From NCBI GenBank assembly GCA_017399885.1, contig JAFQAU010000212.1:1-64000 (forward strand): 64,000 nt of DNA, read 5' to 3'. The first letter of the stretch is position 1, and each line of letters starts with the position of its first letter. This document shows, in pieces, positions 20,527 through 30,216 of the stretch. Source of the DNA: Lachnospiraceae bacterium (lineage in GTDB: Bacteria > Bacillota > Clostridia > Lachnospirales > Lachnospiraceae). The position numbers were made by a program, and so were the translations under genes. The notes beneath the pieces are model-generated. The model did not search any database and was not told where the DNA came from. It saw only the letters and a list, made by a program, of their open reading frames with translations.

Positions 20527-21036
20527 TCACAATGAATGCGCAGACCCACTCCAACTGTTAAGGCCATTACATTTAAGTTTCTTTCCATCCAACACAGCTT
20601 GTTTCAATATTCCTTCCTCATATACAAGCTTTAAGGAGAAAAACGGATAATTCATCTCTAATAAATGAAGAAATATCTTATCTCCCTCCCATAAATTTAA
20701 ATCAAATATAGATTCTTTCTTAACCCACTGTAATTGCCCTTCTTCACATTCCTGTTGTGTACCAGTCCATTTCGTTGCCGTATACAGATGCATATATTGC
20801 GCTTCCATTTGGTCACATAAAAATGTAATGATTCCCCGAAACTGATATTCCGTAAGTGTAAATCCTGTCTCTTCTTTTACTTCCCGCAGTAAACAATCCT
20901 CTGGACTCTCTCCAAATTCAAAATGTCCACCGACTCCTATCCACTTGTCCTTATTGATGTCTCCTTCTTTTTTTGTTCTATGCAAAAACAAGTAGGAATC
21001 CTCTTGTTCCAAATAACATAGTGTTGTAAGTTCCAT
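20527..21036 (-). CDS. NUDIX hydrolase
   Basis: 169 residues. The Nudix box GHFEFGESPEDCLLREVKEE + TGF is complete. The early segment TLCYLEQEDSYLFLHR fits the 8-oxo-dGTP diphosphatase (MutT-like) subgroup, but the substrate is not certain. GAGG ribosome site; about 40 bases downstream of lgt. Confidence 0.9.
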   Translation of the reverse strand: MELTTLCYLEQEDSYLFLHRTKKEGDINKDKWIGVGGHFEFGESPEDCLLREVKEETGFTLTEYQFRGIITFLCDQMEAQYMHLYTATKWTGTQQECEEGQLQWVKKESIFDLNLWEGDKIFLHLLEMNYPFFSLKLVYEEGILKQAVLDGKKLKCNGLNSWSGSAHSL

Positions 21037-21074
21037 GTTCTATTTCCTCTTTTTCTAATTTATTATCACCGTTT

Positions 21075-21842
21075 TTAATGTACAGGCTCATTAGAACTCT
21101 TACCTATCTTCTTAAATATAAAAAACAATAAAATCCCCAAGCCCAATGTTCCTATAGCAATAAACTGCGAGGTGGATAAAACTCCAACAGCTCCTCTTTC
21201 ATCTGCACGTAGAAATTCCACAAAAAATCTACCTATACTATAAATAATTAAATACATGGCTCCCACAGTTCCATCTGATTTCTTTCTTTTGGCATAATAC
21301 AATAAAATTGCAAAAATAATAAAATCCCCTGCTGACGAAATCAACTGTGTTGGAAGCAAGGCCACACCATTAGGGGCAAATTTTGAAATTGTATATGTGA
21401 TTCCTATTGGCAAATCTGTCTCTTTTCCGTAACAGCATCCTGCAAAAAAGCAACCAAATCTCCCTATCCCCTGAGCCATTACTACCTGTGGCATAACAAG
21501 GTCAAAATACTTCAAAAAAGAAACTTTTTTTATCTTACAATAAATTGCCCCTGCAATGACACCACCTACTACTCCACCATATACCACATAACCTTCTTTA
21601 AAATTCCACAATATAGATGGATCCTTAATAATATCTGGCATTACTGTAATATAATACAATATTCTGGTTCCTAGAGCTCCACCTATAATGGCACAATATA
21701 ATATGTCATAAATCACACCTTCGTCTAATCCTAACTTCTTTGCTCGATGCAAGGATACCACCAAAGCAAGGAATACCCCAATGGCAATCATTAGTCCATA
21801 CATATGAATGGTCACCGGTCCTAATTGTATATCATTAATCAT
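21075..21842 (-). CDS. lgt: Prolipoprotein diacylglyceryl transferase
   Basis: Membrane enzyme that moves diacylglycerol from phosphatidylglycerol to the lipobox cysteine of prolipoproteins; 255 residues with about seven membrane segments. Seen: IHMYGLMIAIG near the N-terminus, the signature region GRFGCFFAGCCYG, and SIGRFFVEFLRADERG. The ATG at 21842 has AGGAG 5 bases upstream; an in-frame TTG at 21863 is less likely. The signature has Cys where the classical one has Asn, a variant I believe occurs in related anaerobes. Confidence 0.94.
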   Translation of the reverse strand: MINDIQLGPVTIHMYGLMIAIGVFLALVVSLHRAKKLGLDEGVIYDILYCAIIGGALGTRILYYITVMPDIIKDPSILWNFKEGYVVYGGVVGGVIAGAIYCKIKKVSFLKYFDLVMPQVVMAQGIGRFGCFFAGCCYGKETDLPIGITYTISKFAPNGVALLPTQLISSAGDFIIFAILLYYAKRKKSDGTVGAMYLIIYSIGRFFVEFLRADERGAVGVLSTSQFIAIGTLGLGILLFFIFKKIGKSSNEPVH

Positions 21843-21865
21843 GTCTTCTCCTATCCTATCCAACT

Positions 21866-22228
21866 CTATTTTTTTGTATTGTTTCCATTTAATATGTGTT
21901 CTATCATTTCATTTAATTCATTCATTTCATCTAAATTCATCTGTTGCATATAACTGGTAGCCATCAGAACTATAAAAACTGTTCCTAAAATCGATAATGC
22001 TGAAACAATTATCCCTGCAATTGCAATATTCCTACCATCCATTTTTAATACCAGAACCATGATTCCTAGTACCAATCCTACTATGCCTATAATACCTCCA
22101 TAACAACAACAAGTTATAAGTCCTATAATCCCAAGTACCAAGGATGCTATAGCAAGAGGCGACACTGGCTGTTCTTTCATCTCTCCATTGTTATTATTTT
22201 GCATATAATTATTCATATTATAATCCAT
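21866..22228 (-). CDS. DUF4190-type small membrane protein
   Basis: About 120 residues: an Asn-rich N-terminus, PVSPLAIASLVLGIIGLITCC and GIVGLVLGIMVLVLK, then a third hydrophobic segment and a charged tail. The repeated AxxSLVLGIxG pattern is typical of DUF4190. GGAGGGAATGAA precedes the ATG at 22228. Function unknown; directly upstream of lgt. Confidence 0.8.
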   Translation of the reverse strand: MDYNMNNYMQNNNNGEMKEQPVSPLAIASLVLGIIGLITCCCYGGIIGIVGLVLGIMVLVLKMDGRNIAIAGIIVSALSILGTVFIVLMATSYMQQMNLDEMNELNEMIEHILNGNNTKK

Positions 22229-22390
22229 TTCATTCCCTCCATTCCTTAGCCATTCTATCATATTTCCCATAAAAATGCACTATATAAAAAGAAAACTGTA
22301 CTTTACCCATGTAAAATACAGTTTTTAAATTCTATTCGTTATTTATTTTTTCTAATTATATGAATCTTAGGATTCCTAAATACTACCAAG

Positions 22391-22897
22391 CTACATTCCC
22401 TTCTTTTGTTCGATAAATGATATCATATCTACATGTGCTTCTAGCTCTGGTGGTAAATATTGTCCTGTCATTATCAATTTATAATAATCATCTCTCATAT
22501 TTATTAGACTGATAATGTCTTCTGTACTGATAATTCCCAAGTCTACCAAGCCTAAGACCTCATCAAGCACTAACATATCACATTCTCCTGCATTTATTAC
22601 CTTTCTTGCAAAATTAAAACCATTTATTATATTATGCTTCTCTTCATTTTGCTCTTCCTCTGACAGTTCACCATAATAATCCTCTGCTTTTTCAAAACGA
22701 AACAACTTAATGTCTGGTTCCAATTTTTGCAAATAAGAGAACTCCTCCGAATCTTTTCCTTTCAAAAATTGGATAATGATTGTATGTAGGCCCTTACTGG
22801 CAGCACAAATACTCTGTCCAACAGCTGCAGTAGTCTTTCCTTTTCCTTTTCCATAATAAACCTGAACAATCTTTCCAGTCTCTGACTCCGTATTCAT
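22391..22897 (-). CDS. CobA/CobO-type cob(I)alamin adenosyltransferase-like ATPase
   Basis: 168 residues. P-loop YYGKGKGKTTAAVGQ, then IIIQFLKGK and the Walker-B-like DMLVLDEVLG. The family adenosylates corrinoids. No cobalamin pathway genes are nearby, so the role could be salvage. GGAGGAAG ribosome site. Confidence 0.87.
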   Translation of the reverse strand: MNTESETGKIVQVYYGKGKGKTTAAVGQSICAASKGLHTIIIQFLKGKDSEEFSYLQKLEPDIKLFRFEKAEDYYGELSEEEQNEEKHNIINGFNFARKVINAGECDMLVLDEVLGLVDLGIISTEDIISLINMRDDYYKLIMTGQYLPPELEAHVDMISFIEQKKGM

Positions 22898-23206
22898 CTT
22901 ACTTCCTCCTGCTTATACATCTAACCTCGAAAGAATTATTAACCGTTTGATTATAGCATACTACATAAAAAAAATCCAGCCCATTTTACCCTTGGTTATC
23001 TAAAGTGTAAATCCCCAAGTTACTGTTCACAGGTAGCTTTTTGCACTATGCTGCGACACAAAGCTAGTCTTTTAGAACCAAAAGCGTAAGAACGAAAAAC
23101 TTCCTCATATTAACAGAATTGGGCAATTCAAATATGAATCCTGCCCAATTCTCTAAAAAGATTGATAACCAATCATTATTATTTATACATCAGAAATAAT
23201 ATATTT
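22898..23206. other. Intergenic stretch with one strong hairpin
   Basis: Hairpin at 23116-23151: GAATTGGGCA / TGCCCAATTC with an inner ATTCA/TGAAT stem, downstream of the SSB-like gene and possibly its terminator, though only a weak T run follows. The rest shows nothing I can name. Confidence 0.5.
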
Positions 23207-23881
23207 TTATACCATAGTTGGTGATTCCTCTACAGAATCTTCTTCTTGGATCTCTTCTTCAAAGCATTCCAATTTACTTACAGAAACTTCATAAGCAACA
23301 CGTTTTTCTATCTCATCCTCTGATATCTTTTTCTGATATTCTCTGCTCTGAATTCTTCCCCATAACTGAATATGTTCTCCAACTTGGAAATTCTCAGCAA
23401 ATCTTGCATTTCTTCCCCAGCAGATACATGGAATATAATCTGATTTTCCGTATGGACGATTTACTGCCACTAATAGATCTGCAATTTCCCTGCCCAATGG
23501 TGTTTTTCTATATATAGGCGCTTTACATATATACCCATCTAGATAAATGTGATTTGGCTTTACGTCGGAATCCTCTTCCTGACATAAATTCACTTCTCTA
23601 GCAAATACAGAAAGCACCAAACGATTCCTTGTAGCCTCATGGCGATTATAGGAACGAAATTGTCCAAGAACTTCTATGTACTGTCCCATATAATCCTTCT
23701 TTACATCCATTAATCTCTCTGAAATCATTAGTGGGATAATATCATACGAGTCACTCAATCTCCCTACACGAATTTGGATACTGTAAAAACCCTCTCCAAA
23801 TACTTCATGGCTAAACTCAAAATTACTTACCACTTCTCCGGCAACACTCACTTGGTTGTTATCAAATACCTTATCTGTCAT
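23207..23881 (-). CDS. Single-stranded-DNA-binding protein-like, two OB folds
   Basis: About 224 residues. The first half (NNQVSVAGEVVSNFEFSHE, then a SYDIIPLMISERL stretch) and second half (NHIYLDGYICKAPIYRKTPLGREIADLLVAV, then YIPCICWGRNARF) each resemble an SSB/PriB OB fold. The tail is acidic. Start MTDKVFDNNQ at 23881 is preferred. It probably binds ssDNA; it differs from the main replicative SSB in having two domains. Confidence 0.8.
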   Translation of the reverse strand: MTDKVFDNNQVSVAGEVVSNFEFSHEVFGEGFYSIQIRVGRLSDSYDIIPLMISERLMDVKKDYMGQYIEVLGQFRSYNRHEATRNRLVLSVFAREVNLCQEEDSDVKPNHIYLDGYICKAPIYRKTPLGREIADLLVAVNRPYGKSDYIPCICWGRNARFAENFQVGEHIQLWGRIQSREYQKKISEDEIEKRVAYEVSVSKLECFEEEIQEEDSVEESPTMV

Positions 23882-24216
23882 AAAATGTACGACTCCTCTC
23901 TTTTTTCTTGTTCTAACAAAATGCATGCTAAAACTGTGCTTTTCTCTTTTTCATTAACTAATATATGCCAACAAAAAAGAATTAGAACAATTTTTTGAAA
24001 TTTTTCGATTTGATCTAAAAATACCATCCTTTTACAGTTTGTATCTCTTAACCCTTTGTGTTTTTTTCTTTTCTCTTTGGTAATTTTGAATTCATAACCT
24101 TTTTGTGTAACATTCCAGCCTAAATAATCATTTTTAGACATCATATATATTTTGACACTTCATGAATTACCATAGTGGAACTGTTACTTTTTTGAAACTT
24201 TAATCTTTTTAAAACC

Positions 24217-24244
24217 TTGTATATTGTGAAAAATATGATACAAT
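24217..24244 (+). promoter_or_regulatory. Promoter of typA
   Basis: TTGTAT (24217-24222), 16-base spacer, TACAAT (24239-24244). The start would be near 24251, leaving about 210 bases of AT-rich leader before typA. I see no known riboswitch in that leader; an open frame across it has no ribosome site. Confidence 0.65.
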
Positions 24245-24460
24245 AATCAAGAATGTTTTTGGGAGCAACAATAAAACAACGTGCCCTTTTTAATTCCTAA
24301 AAATCACATCACTGTGTTAAAGAATAACACAAAATACACCTTCATTACAAGAAAAATTTTATTTTTTTGTAATATTTATGTAACAACTCAGGTAAATAGA
24401 TATACAACCTGTAGAATTAACAAACTTTTATGCCTTATATGGGCGGAATGGAGATTTTTT

Positions 24461-26287
24461 ATGAAGAGAAATGATATTCGTAACATTGCAATTATCGCTC
24501 ACGTAGACCACGGTAAAACCACTTTGGTGGACGAGCTATTAAAGCAAAGTGGTGTTTTTCGTTCTAACCAATCAGTACAGGAACGTGTAATGGACTCTAA
24601 CGACTTGGAACGTGAAAGAGGAATTACTATCCTATCTAAAAATACTGCTGTAATTTACAATGATGTAAAAATTAACATTATTGATACCCCTGGACATGCA
24701 GATTTTGGTGGAGAAGTAGAACGTGTACTAAAAATGGTAAATGGTGTAGTTTTAGTTGTTGATGCTTTTGAAGGTCCTATGCCACAGACTAAATTTGTGT
24801 TAAAGAAAGCATTAGAACTTCAACTCCCTGTAATCGTTTGTTTAAATAAGATTGATAGACCTGAGGCAAGACCTGAAGAAGTTATTGATGAAGTATTAGA
24901 ATTATTTATAGATCTTGATGCAAATGAAGAACAACTTGACTGTCCTTTCATTTATGCATCTGCAAAATCGGGATATGCAATGCTCCAACCTGATGATGAA
25001 CCAATTAACATGAAACCTTTATTTGAAACTATTTTAAATTATATTCCTGCACCAGAGGGAAATCCTGATGGAAATTTACAAACACTCATTAGTACTATTG
25101 ACTACAACGAATATGTAGGTCGTATCGGTGTTGGAAAAGTTGATAATGGTACAATCAAAGTAAATCAAGATGCCGTTCTTGTGAACGCCCATGATGCAGA
25201 TAAATGTAAAAAGGTTAAAATTACCAAGTTGTACGAATTTGATGGATTAGAAAAAGTTGAAGTTGCCGAAGCAAAACCAGGAGCTATTGTGGCTATTGCC
25301 GGTATCACTGATCTGATGATTGGAGATACAATATGTTCCCCTACCGATCCTGTTGCCATTCCTTTCCAAAAAATATCAGAACCTACCATTGCTATGCATT
25401 TTATTGTGAATGACAGCCCTCTTGCAGGACAAGAAGGTAAATTCGTTACATCCAGACATCTTCGTGACAGACTAATGCGTGAATTAAATACAGACGTAAG
25501 CTTACGTGTAGAAGAAACAGATACTACAGAGGCATTTAAGGTTTCCGGACGTGGAGAACTACATTTATCAGTCCTTATTGAAAATATGCGTCGTGAAGGT
25601 TACGAATTTGCTGTTAGTAAAGCTGAAGTATTATATAAACATGACGAAAACGGAAATCTTTTAGAGCCAATTGAACGTGCCATTATTGATGTTCCTGAAG
25701 AATTTTCTGGTAGTGTTATTGAAAAACTGAGCCAAAGAAAAGGTGAACTTCAAAACATGGGCATGTCTAGTGGCGGATACCAAAGATTAGAGTTTTTAAT
25801 TCCTTCCCGTGGCTTAATTGGATATCGTGGCGATTTCATGACAGACACCAAAGGAAATGGTATTCTAAATACTATTTTCGAAGAGTATGGTCCATACAAG
25901 GGAGATATTCAATACCGTGATCGTGGTTCACTAATTGCCTTTGAAGCTGGGGAAACTATTACTTATGGACTGTTTAATGCCCAAGAGCGTGGAACATTAT
26001 TTGTAAAACCTGGTGAAAAGGTTTACGCTGGTATGGTTGTTGGACAAAATGGAAAAACCGACGACATCGAAGTAAATGTATGTAAGACCAAGCATCTTAC
26101 CAATACACGTTCATCCAGTGCAGATGAGGCACTTCGTCTAGTACCACCTAAAATCATGAGCCTAGAGGAATCTCTTGATTTTATTGATACTGATGAGTTA
26201 TTGGAAATTACTCCGGAAAGTCTTCGTATCCGCAAAAAGATTCTTGATTCTACTATGCGTATGCGCGCAAAAAGAAATAATAAATAA
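24461..26287 (+). CDS. typA: Ribosome-associated GTPase TypA/BipA
   Basis: 608 residues, the usual length. G1 [18 protein letters not shown]2 RGITI, G3 [12 protein letters not shown]4 NKIDRP, then an EF-G-like domain and the TypA C-terminal domain ([17 protein letters not shown]). Family role: translational GTPase important in stress and ribosome assembly. The true start is the ATG at 24461 with GGAG 7 bases before it; 60 upstream in-frame codons are leader. It is divergent from its minus-strand neighbours and has its own promoter and terminator. Confidence 0.97.
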   Translation: MKRNDIRNIAIIAHVDHGKTTLVDELLKQSGVFRSNQSVQERVMDSNDLERERGITILSKNTAVIYNDVKINIIDTPGHADFGGEVERVLKMVNGVVLVVDAFEGPMPQTKFVLKKALELQLPVIVCLNKIDRPEARPEEVIDEVLELFIDLDANEEQLDCPFIYASAKSGYAMLQPDDEPINMKPLFETILNYIPAPEGNPDGNLQTLISTIDYNEYVGRIGVGKVDNGTIKVNQDAVLVNAHDADKCKKVKITKLYEFDGLEKVEVAEAKPGAIVAIAGITDLMIGDTICSPTDPVAIPFQKISEPTIAMHFIVNDSPLAGQEGKFVTSRHLRDRLMRELNTDVSLRVEETDTTEAFKVSGRGELHLSVLIENMRREGYEFAVSKAEVLYKHDENGNLLEPIERAIIDVPEEFSGSVIEKLSQRKGELQNMGMSSGGYQRLEFLIPSRGLIGYRGDFMTDTKGNGILNTIFEEYGPYKGDIQYRDRGSLIAFEAGETITYGLFNAQERGTLFVKPGEKVYAGMVVGQNGKTDDIEVNVCKTKHLTNTRSSSADEALRLVPPKIMSLEESLDFIDTDELLEITPESLRIRKKILDSTMRMRAKRNNK

Positions 26288-26292
26288 AACAG

Positions 26293-26337
26293 AAATGGTG
26301 GTCATGTTATTCTCTAACATAACCACCATTTTTTATA
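26293..26337 (+). terminator. Terminator of typA
   Basis: Stem AATGGTGGT / ACCACCATT continued by ATGTTA / TAACAT, followed by TTTTTT. Starts 6 bases after the stop codon. Confidence 0.88.
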
Positions 26338-26357
26338 TTTCTTTCCTATATTGTAGC

Positions 26358-26438
26358 GATTTCACAATGACAGTTCAAGCCACTTGGAAAACTTCAAGGC
26401 TTAACGAAATAACCTTAGGGTCTGAACCGTTACGTTAC
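26358..26438. repeat. Family 1-related element, shares core with 19641-19720
   Basis: Begins ACAGTTCAAGCCA, contains TTGGAAAACTTCAAGGCTTA and ends CTGAACCGTTACG. The following GTTAC (26434-26438) overlaps the end of the ABC ATPase gene, whose TAA stop is the complement of TTA within it. Confidence 0.65.
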
Positions 26439-27265
26439 TCTTTATTTCTTTGTTTTGCATCTTCTGCCTGTTTTTTTAATTCCGCCCTTATCCTTCTATT
26501 TGCTCTTTTTCTTTCTCTCTTCTTTTTGTCAAGCTTTGCAGTGTAAATTGCCGCCACATCTTCTACATCACCCTTGGCAATCACTCTACCATGCTCAAGT
26601 AATATTGCTTTATCACACAATCTTTTTACTTGCTCAAGAGAATGAGAAACAAACAGTACGGTTACTCCATTTGCAAACATAGAATGAATCTTTTTTTCAC
26701 TTTTCTTTTTAAACTGGGCATCTCCCACAGATAAAACCTCGTCCAAAATTAATATTTCCGGCTGTACAACTGTTGCAATGGAAAATCCAAGTCTTGCACG
26801 CATACCTGAAGAATAATTTTTAATGGGAACATTAATAAACTCACCTAACTCAGAAAATTCTACAATCTCATCATATTTTTCATCAATAAATTCCTTACTA
26901 TATCCTAACAATGCTCCATATAAATATATATTCTCTGCACCTGTATACTGCTTATCAAATCCAGCTCCAAGCTCTAATAACGGAACAATCTTTCCATTGG
27001 TTTTTACAGTACCTTCCGTAGGCTTCAATACACCTGCAATTACCTTAAGCAAGGTACTTTTTCCCGCACCATTTAAACCAATAATCCCTAAATGTTCTCC
27101 TTTTTTCACTTCAAAGCTTACATCCTTTAATGCCCAAAATTCCTGGTAGTTAAGCTGTCTTTTAACAAACTTTATAAAATACTCTTTTAGATTGTCTACC
27201 TTCTCTGCATTCAGATTAAATCGCATTCCAACATGTTCTACTTTCAATGCTGTTTTCTTTGCCAT
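26435..27265 (-). CDS. Polysaccharide/teichoic acid export ABC transporter, ATPase subunit
   Basis: 276 residues. Walker A GLNGAGKST, signature YSSGMRARLGF, Walker B ILILDEVLSVGD. The IPLL-ELGAGF and TGAENIYLYGALLG segments are typical of the Wzt/TagH subfamily, which exports cell-surface glycans. It ends in a very basic tail (KKKRERKRANRRIRAELKKQ) instead of a carbohydrate-binding domain. GGAGG lies 6 bases before the ATG at 27265. Partner permease lies upstream. Confidence 0.93.
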   Translation of the reverse strand: MAKKTALKVEHVGMRFNLNAEKVDNLKEYFIKFVKRQLNYQEFWALKDVSFEVKKGEHLGIIGLNGAGKSTLLKVIAGVLKPTEGTVKTNGKIVPLLELGAGFDKQYTGAENIYLYGALLGYSKEFIDEKYDEIVEFSELGEFINVPIKNYSSGMRARLGFSIATVVQPEILILDEVLSVGDAQFKKKSEKKIHSMFANGVTVLFVSHSLEQVKRLCDKAILLEHGRVIAKGDVEDVAAIYTAKLDKKKRERKRANRRIRAELKKQAEDAKQRNKE

Positions 27266-27318
27266 GTTCTTCCTCCAAATTAACCGTAACAATTCAGCAA
27301 GATACTAAACCGTAACCA

Positions 27319-28095
27319 TTATACATTCAATATAAACTCATCCTGCTTCTTATAGAATACAACTACCCCTACTATTATAGAAACCGCTGCAAAAATTCCT
27401 GCATATAACAAAGCACCAAAGTCTGGCGCTACACCATATAAGACAGCATTACGAAAATTTTTTATCAAAGCATACAATGGGTTTATATCCAATATTATCT
27501 GCTTATTTCCACTTAACATGGAAGCTGGATAGAAAATTGCACAACAGTACATAACTAACATCAGTACAACTCCCCATAAATATTCCAAATCCCGAAAGAA
27601 TACCTCCAATGTAGCCAAAAGCATTCCTACTCCAAGTGTCATTAAAAATAAAATAACAAGCGGATAGATCGCCTCCAAAACATGAACTGTAACATCAATC
27701 CTTAAATATAAACTTACCCCTACCAATACAATTAAAGAAATCAGAAAGGTTATAAAATTCGATACCACTGCCGCTAACGGATACATATACTTTGGAATAT
27801 ATACTTTTCGCATCATTCCACTGTTACTTCGAATAGATTTTGAAGCTGCTTTTGTTCCACTACTAAAGAAACTATATAATAGTCTTCCTGTCAGTATATA
27901 TACAGGAAATGTGGGGTCGCTTTTTTCTCGAATACTGGAAAATACCACTGTTAATACAATCATTGTAAGTAATGGTTCTACCAAGGTCCACAATATACCA
28001 AGCTTAGAACGCCTGTACTTTAATTTAATGTCTTTTTTTACAAGCTCTGTCATTAAATATTTGTACTTCATAAAATTTGCGATGTACTTTTTCAC
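27319..28095 (-). CDS. Polysaccharide export ABC transporter, ABC-2 permease
   Basis: About 258 residues, six predicted membrane segments. LVKKDIKLKYRRSKLGILW and the segment ending DINPLYALIKNFRNAVLYG are characteristic of TagG/Wzm permeases. The GTG at 28095 has AAAGGA 8 bases upstream and is preferred over a TTG at 28113. The spacer to the ATPase (27266-27318) holds a degenerate GTAAC palindrome. No glycan-synthesis genes are in the window. Confidence 0.9.
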   Translation of the reverse strand: MKKYIANFMKYKYLMTELVKKDIKLKYRRSKLGILWTLVEPLLTMIVLTVVFSSIREKSDPTFPVYILTGRLLYSFFSSGTKAASKSIRSNSGMMRKVYIPKYMYPLAAVVSNFITFLISLIVLVGVSLYLRIDVTVHVLEAIYPLVILFLMTLGVGMLLATLEVFFRDLEYLWGVVLMLVMYCCAIFYPASMLSGNKQIILDINPLYALIKNFRNAVLYGVAPDFGALLYAGIFAAVSIIVGVVVFYKKQDEFILNV

Positions 28096-28128
28096 ACTAA
28101 AAATCCTTTCCAATATAATACGCCTTAT

Positions 28129-28175
28129 ACGATTTATCGGCCAATCATTAAATGATTGACCAAGTTATAAATCGT
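28129..28175. other. Nested perfect hairpin between leuA and the permease gene
   Basis: Outer arms ACGATTTAT / ATAAATCGT, inner CCAATCATT / AATGATTG. It lies after leuA and before the permease on the same strand. No T tract, so terminator function is uncertain; the inner arm resembles the CAATCA/TGATTG hairpin of the family 1 long form. Confidence 0.55.
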
Positions 28176-28230
28176 AGCAAATCTAATTCTCTCTATACTT
28201 ATAGCATTTACCCATAGGCTAACTTATTTT

Positions 28231-29904
28231 CTATGCATCTTTATCCATAAGACGGTTGATCGCACTAAAAATTGCACGAATAGATGCTCTGGTTATATTA
28301 GAACTCACACCTACTCCATAGGTTGTTTCTCCATCTTCTTCATTTAACAAATGAATATAAGCAGCAGCCTGTGCATGAGAACCCTCACCTAAAGCATGCT
28401 CTGTATAATCAAGCACTTTAATTTTATGCCCAATTACATCTTGTAGCCCTCTTTGAACAGCTTCTATAGGACCGCAGCCCTTTGCGGAAAATTCTCGTTC
28501 CTCACCATTTTCTGTATACCATATTTGTATCTTAGTATTGTATTTCTCCTCTTCCGGAAGATCTTCAATAATTCCCTTTTTAAAGTGATACGGTGCTTTC
28601 TTGTCTAAATAATTCTTCTTAAATTCTTCCATAATCTGTTCCGGCATTACTTCTCCCTGCTCCTCAGAAATGGTTTGAATTACGTCAGCAAACTCCTTAT
28701 GCATTCCTTTTGGTAACTTAAATCCATAACAGCTATCCATTACAAATGCAACGCCACCCTTACCAGACTGACTGTTTATACGTACAATTGGCTCATACTT
28801 TCTTCCCACATCTGCTGGATCTATCGGCAAATATGGCACCTCCCACCAGTCTTGCTTACGTTCCTGCATTGCCTTTACACCTTTGTTAATAGCATCCTGA
28901 TGTGAGCCAGAAAATGCAGTAAATACTAATTTTCCTGCATATGGATGACGAATGTGTACAGGTATTTTGTTACATCTTTCATATACATCTATAATTTCAT
29001 TTACGTTTTCAATATTAAGTTCCGGGTTGATACCTTGAGAAAACATATTATACGCAATATTTAAAATATCTACATTTCCTGTTCTCTCCCCATTTCCAAA
29101 TAAGGTACCTTCCACTCGATCACAACCTGCCAACATTGCCAACTCTGCTGCCGCAACCGCTGTTCCTCTATCATTATGCGGATGAATACTCAATATAACA
29201 GCTTCGCGATTACTAAAATGACGGCTCATCCACTCTATTTGATCCGCATATACATTTGGCGTATTCATCTCAACTGTTGCTGGTAAGTTAATAATAACTG
29301 GATTTTCTTTGCTTGCACCCCATTCCTTCATTACTGCTTCACATATGTCTAAAGAGAAATCTAACTCAGTTCCTGTGAAACTCTCTGGAGAATATTCCAA
29401 GATAATTTCGCCTGGGAAATTTTTTGCATATTTCTTTACAAGCTTCGTCCCTTCAACAGCAATATCGATAATTTCTTGTTTTTCCATATTAAACACTACA
29501 TCCCTTTGTAGGGTAGAAGTAGAATTATAAATATGTACAATCGCCTTTTTTATTCCCTCTAAAGATTCAAAGGTTCTTTCTATTAAGTGTTCTCTACATT
29601 GTACCAAAACCTGTACTGTCACATCATCCGGTATCATATTTCTTTTTACTAATTCTCTTAAAAAATCATATTCTAGCTGTGATGCAGAAGGAAAACCAAT
29701 CTCAATTTCCTTAAATCCAAGCTTAACAAGCAAGTTAAAAAATTCTAATTTTTCTTCTACCACCATAGGCTCAATCAATGCCTGATTCCCATCACGCAAA
29801 TCTACACTACACCAAACAGGTGCACTCTCTATCTCATTATTGGGCCATTTTCTATCTGGCAAATTGACAACCGGCACTCTTTTATATCTTTGATAATTTA
29901 ACAT
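28231..29904 (-). CDS. leuA: 2-isopropylmalate synthase
   Basis: First committed step of leucine synthesis (2-oxoisovalerate + acetyl-CoA). 557 residues: TIM-barrel catalytic domain with CSVDLRDGNQAL, metal-binding HPHNDRGTAVAAAEL, the GTLFGNGERTGNVD segment, and a C-terminal LeuA dimer/allosteric domain. The sequence type is the longer, yeast-like LeuA. GGAGG lies 4 bases before ATG. No T-box or leader peptide was found before it; it follows the HPr gene by about 35 bases. Confidence 0.95.
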   Translation of the reverse strand: MLNYQRYKRVPVVNLPDRKWPNNEIESAPVWCSVDLRDGNQALIEPMVVEEKLEFFNLLVKLGFKEIEIGFPSASQLEYDFLRELVKRNMIPDDVTVQVLVQCREHLIERTFESLEGIKKAIVHIYNSTSTLQRDVVFNMEKQEIIDIAVEGTKLVKKYAKNFPGEIILEYSPESFTGTELDFSLDICEAVMKEWGASKENPVIINLPATVEMNTPNVYADQIEWMSRHFSNREAVILSIHPHNDRGTAVAAAELAMLAGCDRVEGTLFGNGERTGNVDILNIAYNMFSQGINPELNIENVNEIIDVYERCNKIPVHIRHPYAGKLVFTAFSGSHQDAINKGVKAMQERKQDWWEVPYLPIDPADVGRKYEPIVRINSQSGKGGVAFVMDSCYGFKLPKGMHKEFADVIQTISEEQGEVMPEQIMEEFKKNYLDKKAPYHFKKGIIEDLPEEEKYNTKIQIWYTENGEEREFSAKGCGPIEAVQRGLQDVIGHKIKVLDYTEHALGEGSHAQAAAYIHLLNEEDGETTYGVGVSSNITRASIRAIFSAINRLMDKDA

Positions 29905-29939
29905 AATTCCTCCATTCCGTTACATTTTTCAGCAACCTC

Positions 29940-30215
29940 TTAATCCTCTATTGATTCACAAAGTTCTTCTTCTATAAATATTTTTAAATTTTCCAGAACT
30001 GTTTCCTCTTCGTCCCCTTTACAAATTAATTCTATCTCCTCATCCGGCTTTACGCCTGCTGCTAACACTTGTAGCATACTTTTAACATTGTAATAATTTC
30101 CCCTAACCTGCATTAATATCTCACAGGGATAATCCTGCACCTTCTGGCATAATTTCTTTGCAGGACGCAGGTGTAATCCGTAAGAATTTTTTATTTTTAC
30201 TTTCACCGTGACCAT
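29940..30215 (-). CDS. HPr-family phosphocarrier protein
   Basis: 91 residues. Active-site H15 (GLHLRPA) and the regulatory serine S46 (VKSMLQVLAAG) are both at canonical positions. It has an acidic C-terminus and an unusual YPCEILMQVRGNYYNVKS centre, so it may be a second HPr (Crh-like or specialised) instead of the main PTS HPr. Its ATG begins one base after the cdaR stop, so the two are translationally coupled. No ptsI is adjacent. Confidence 0.88.
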   Translation of the reverse strand: MVTVKVKIKNSYGLHLRPAKKLCQKVQDYPCEILMQVRGNYYNVKSMLQVLAAGVKPDEEIELICKGDEEETVLENLKIFIEEELCESIED

Positions 30216-30216
30216 T

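Noticed and set aside
23878..24144. An 88-codon frame overlapping the start of the SSB-like gene
   Set aside because: Lys-rich AT-biased translation without a ribosome site; overlaps the preferred SSB start.
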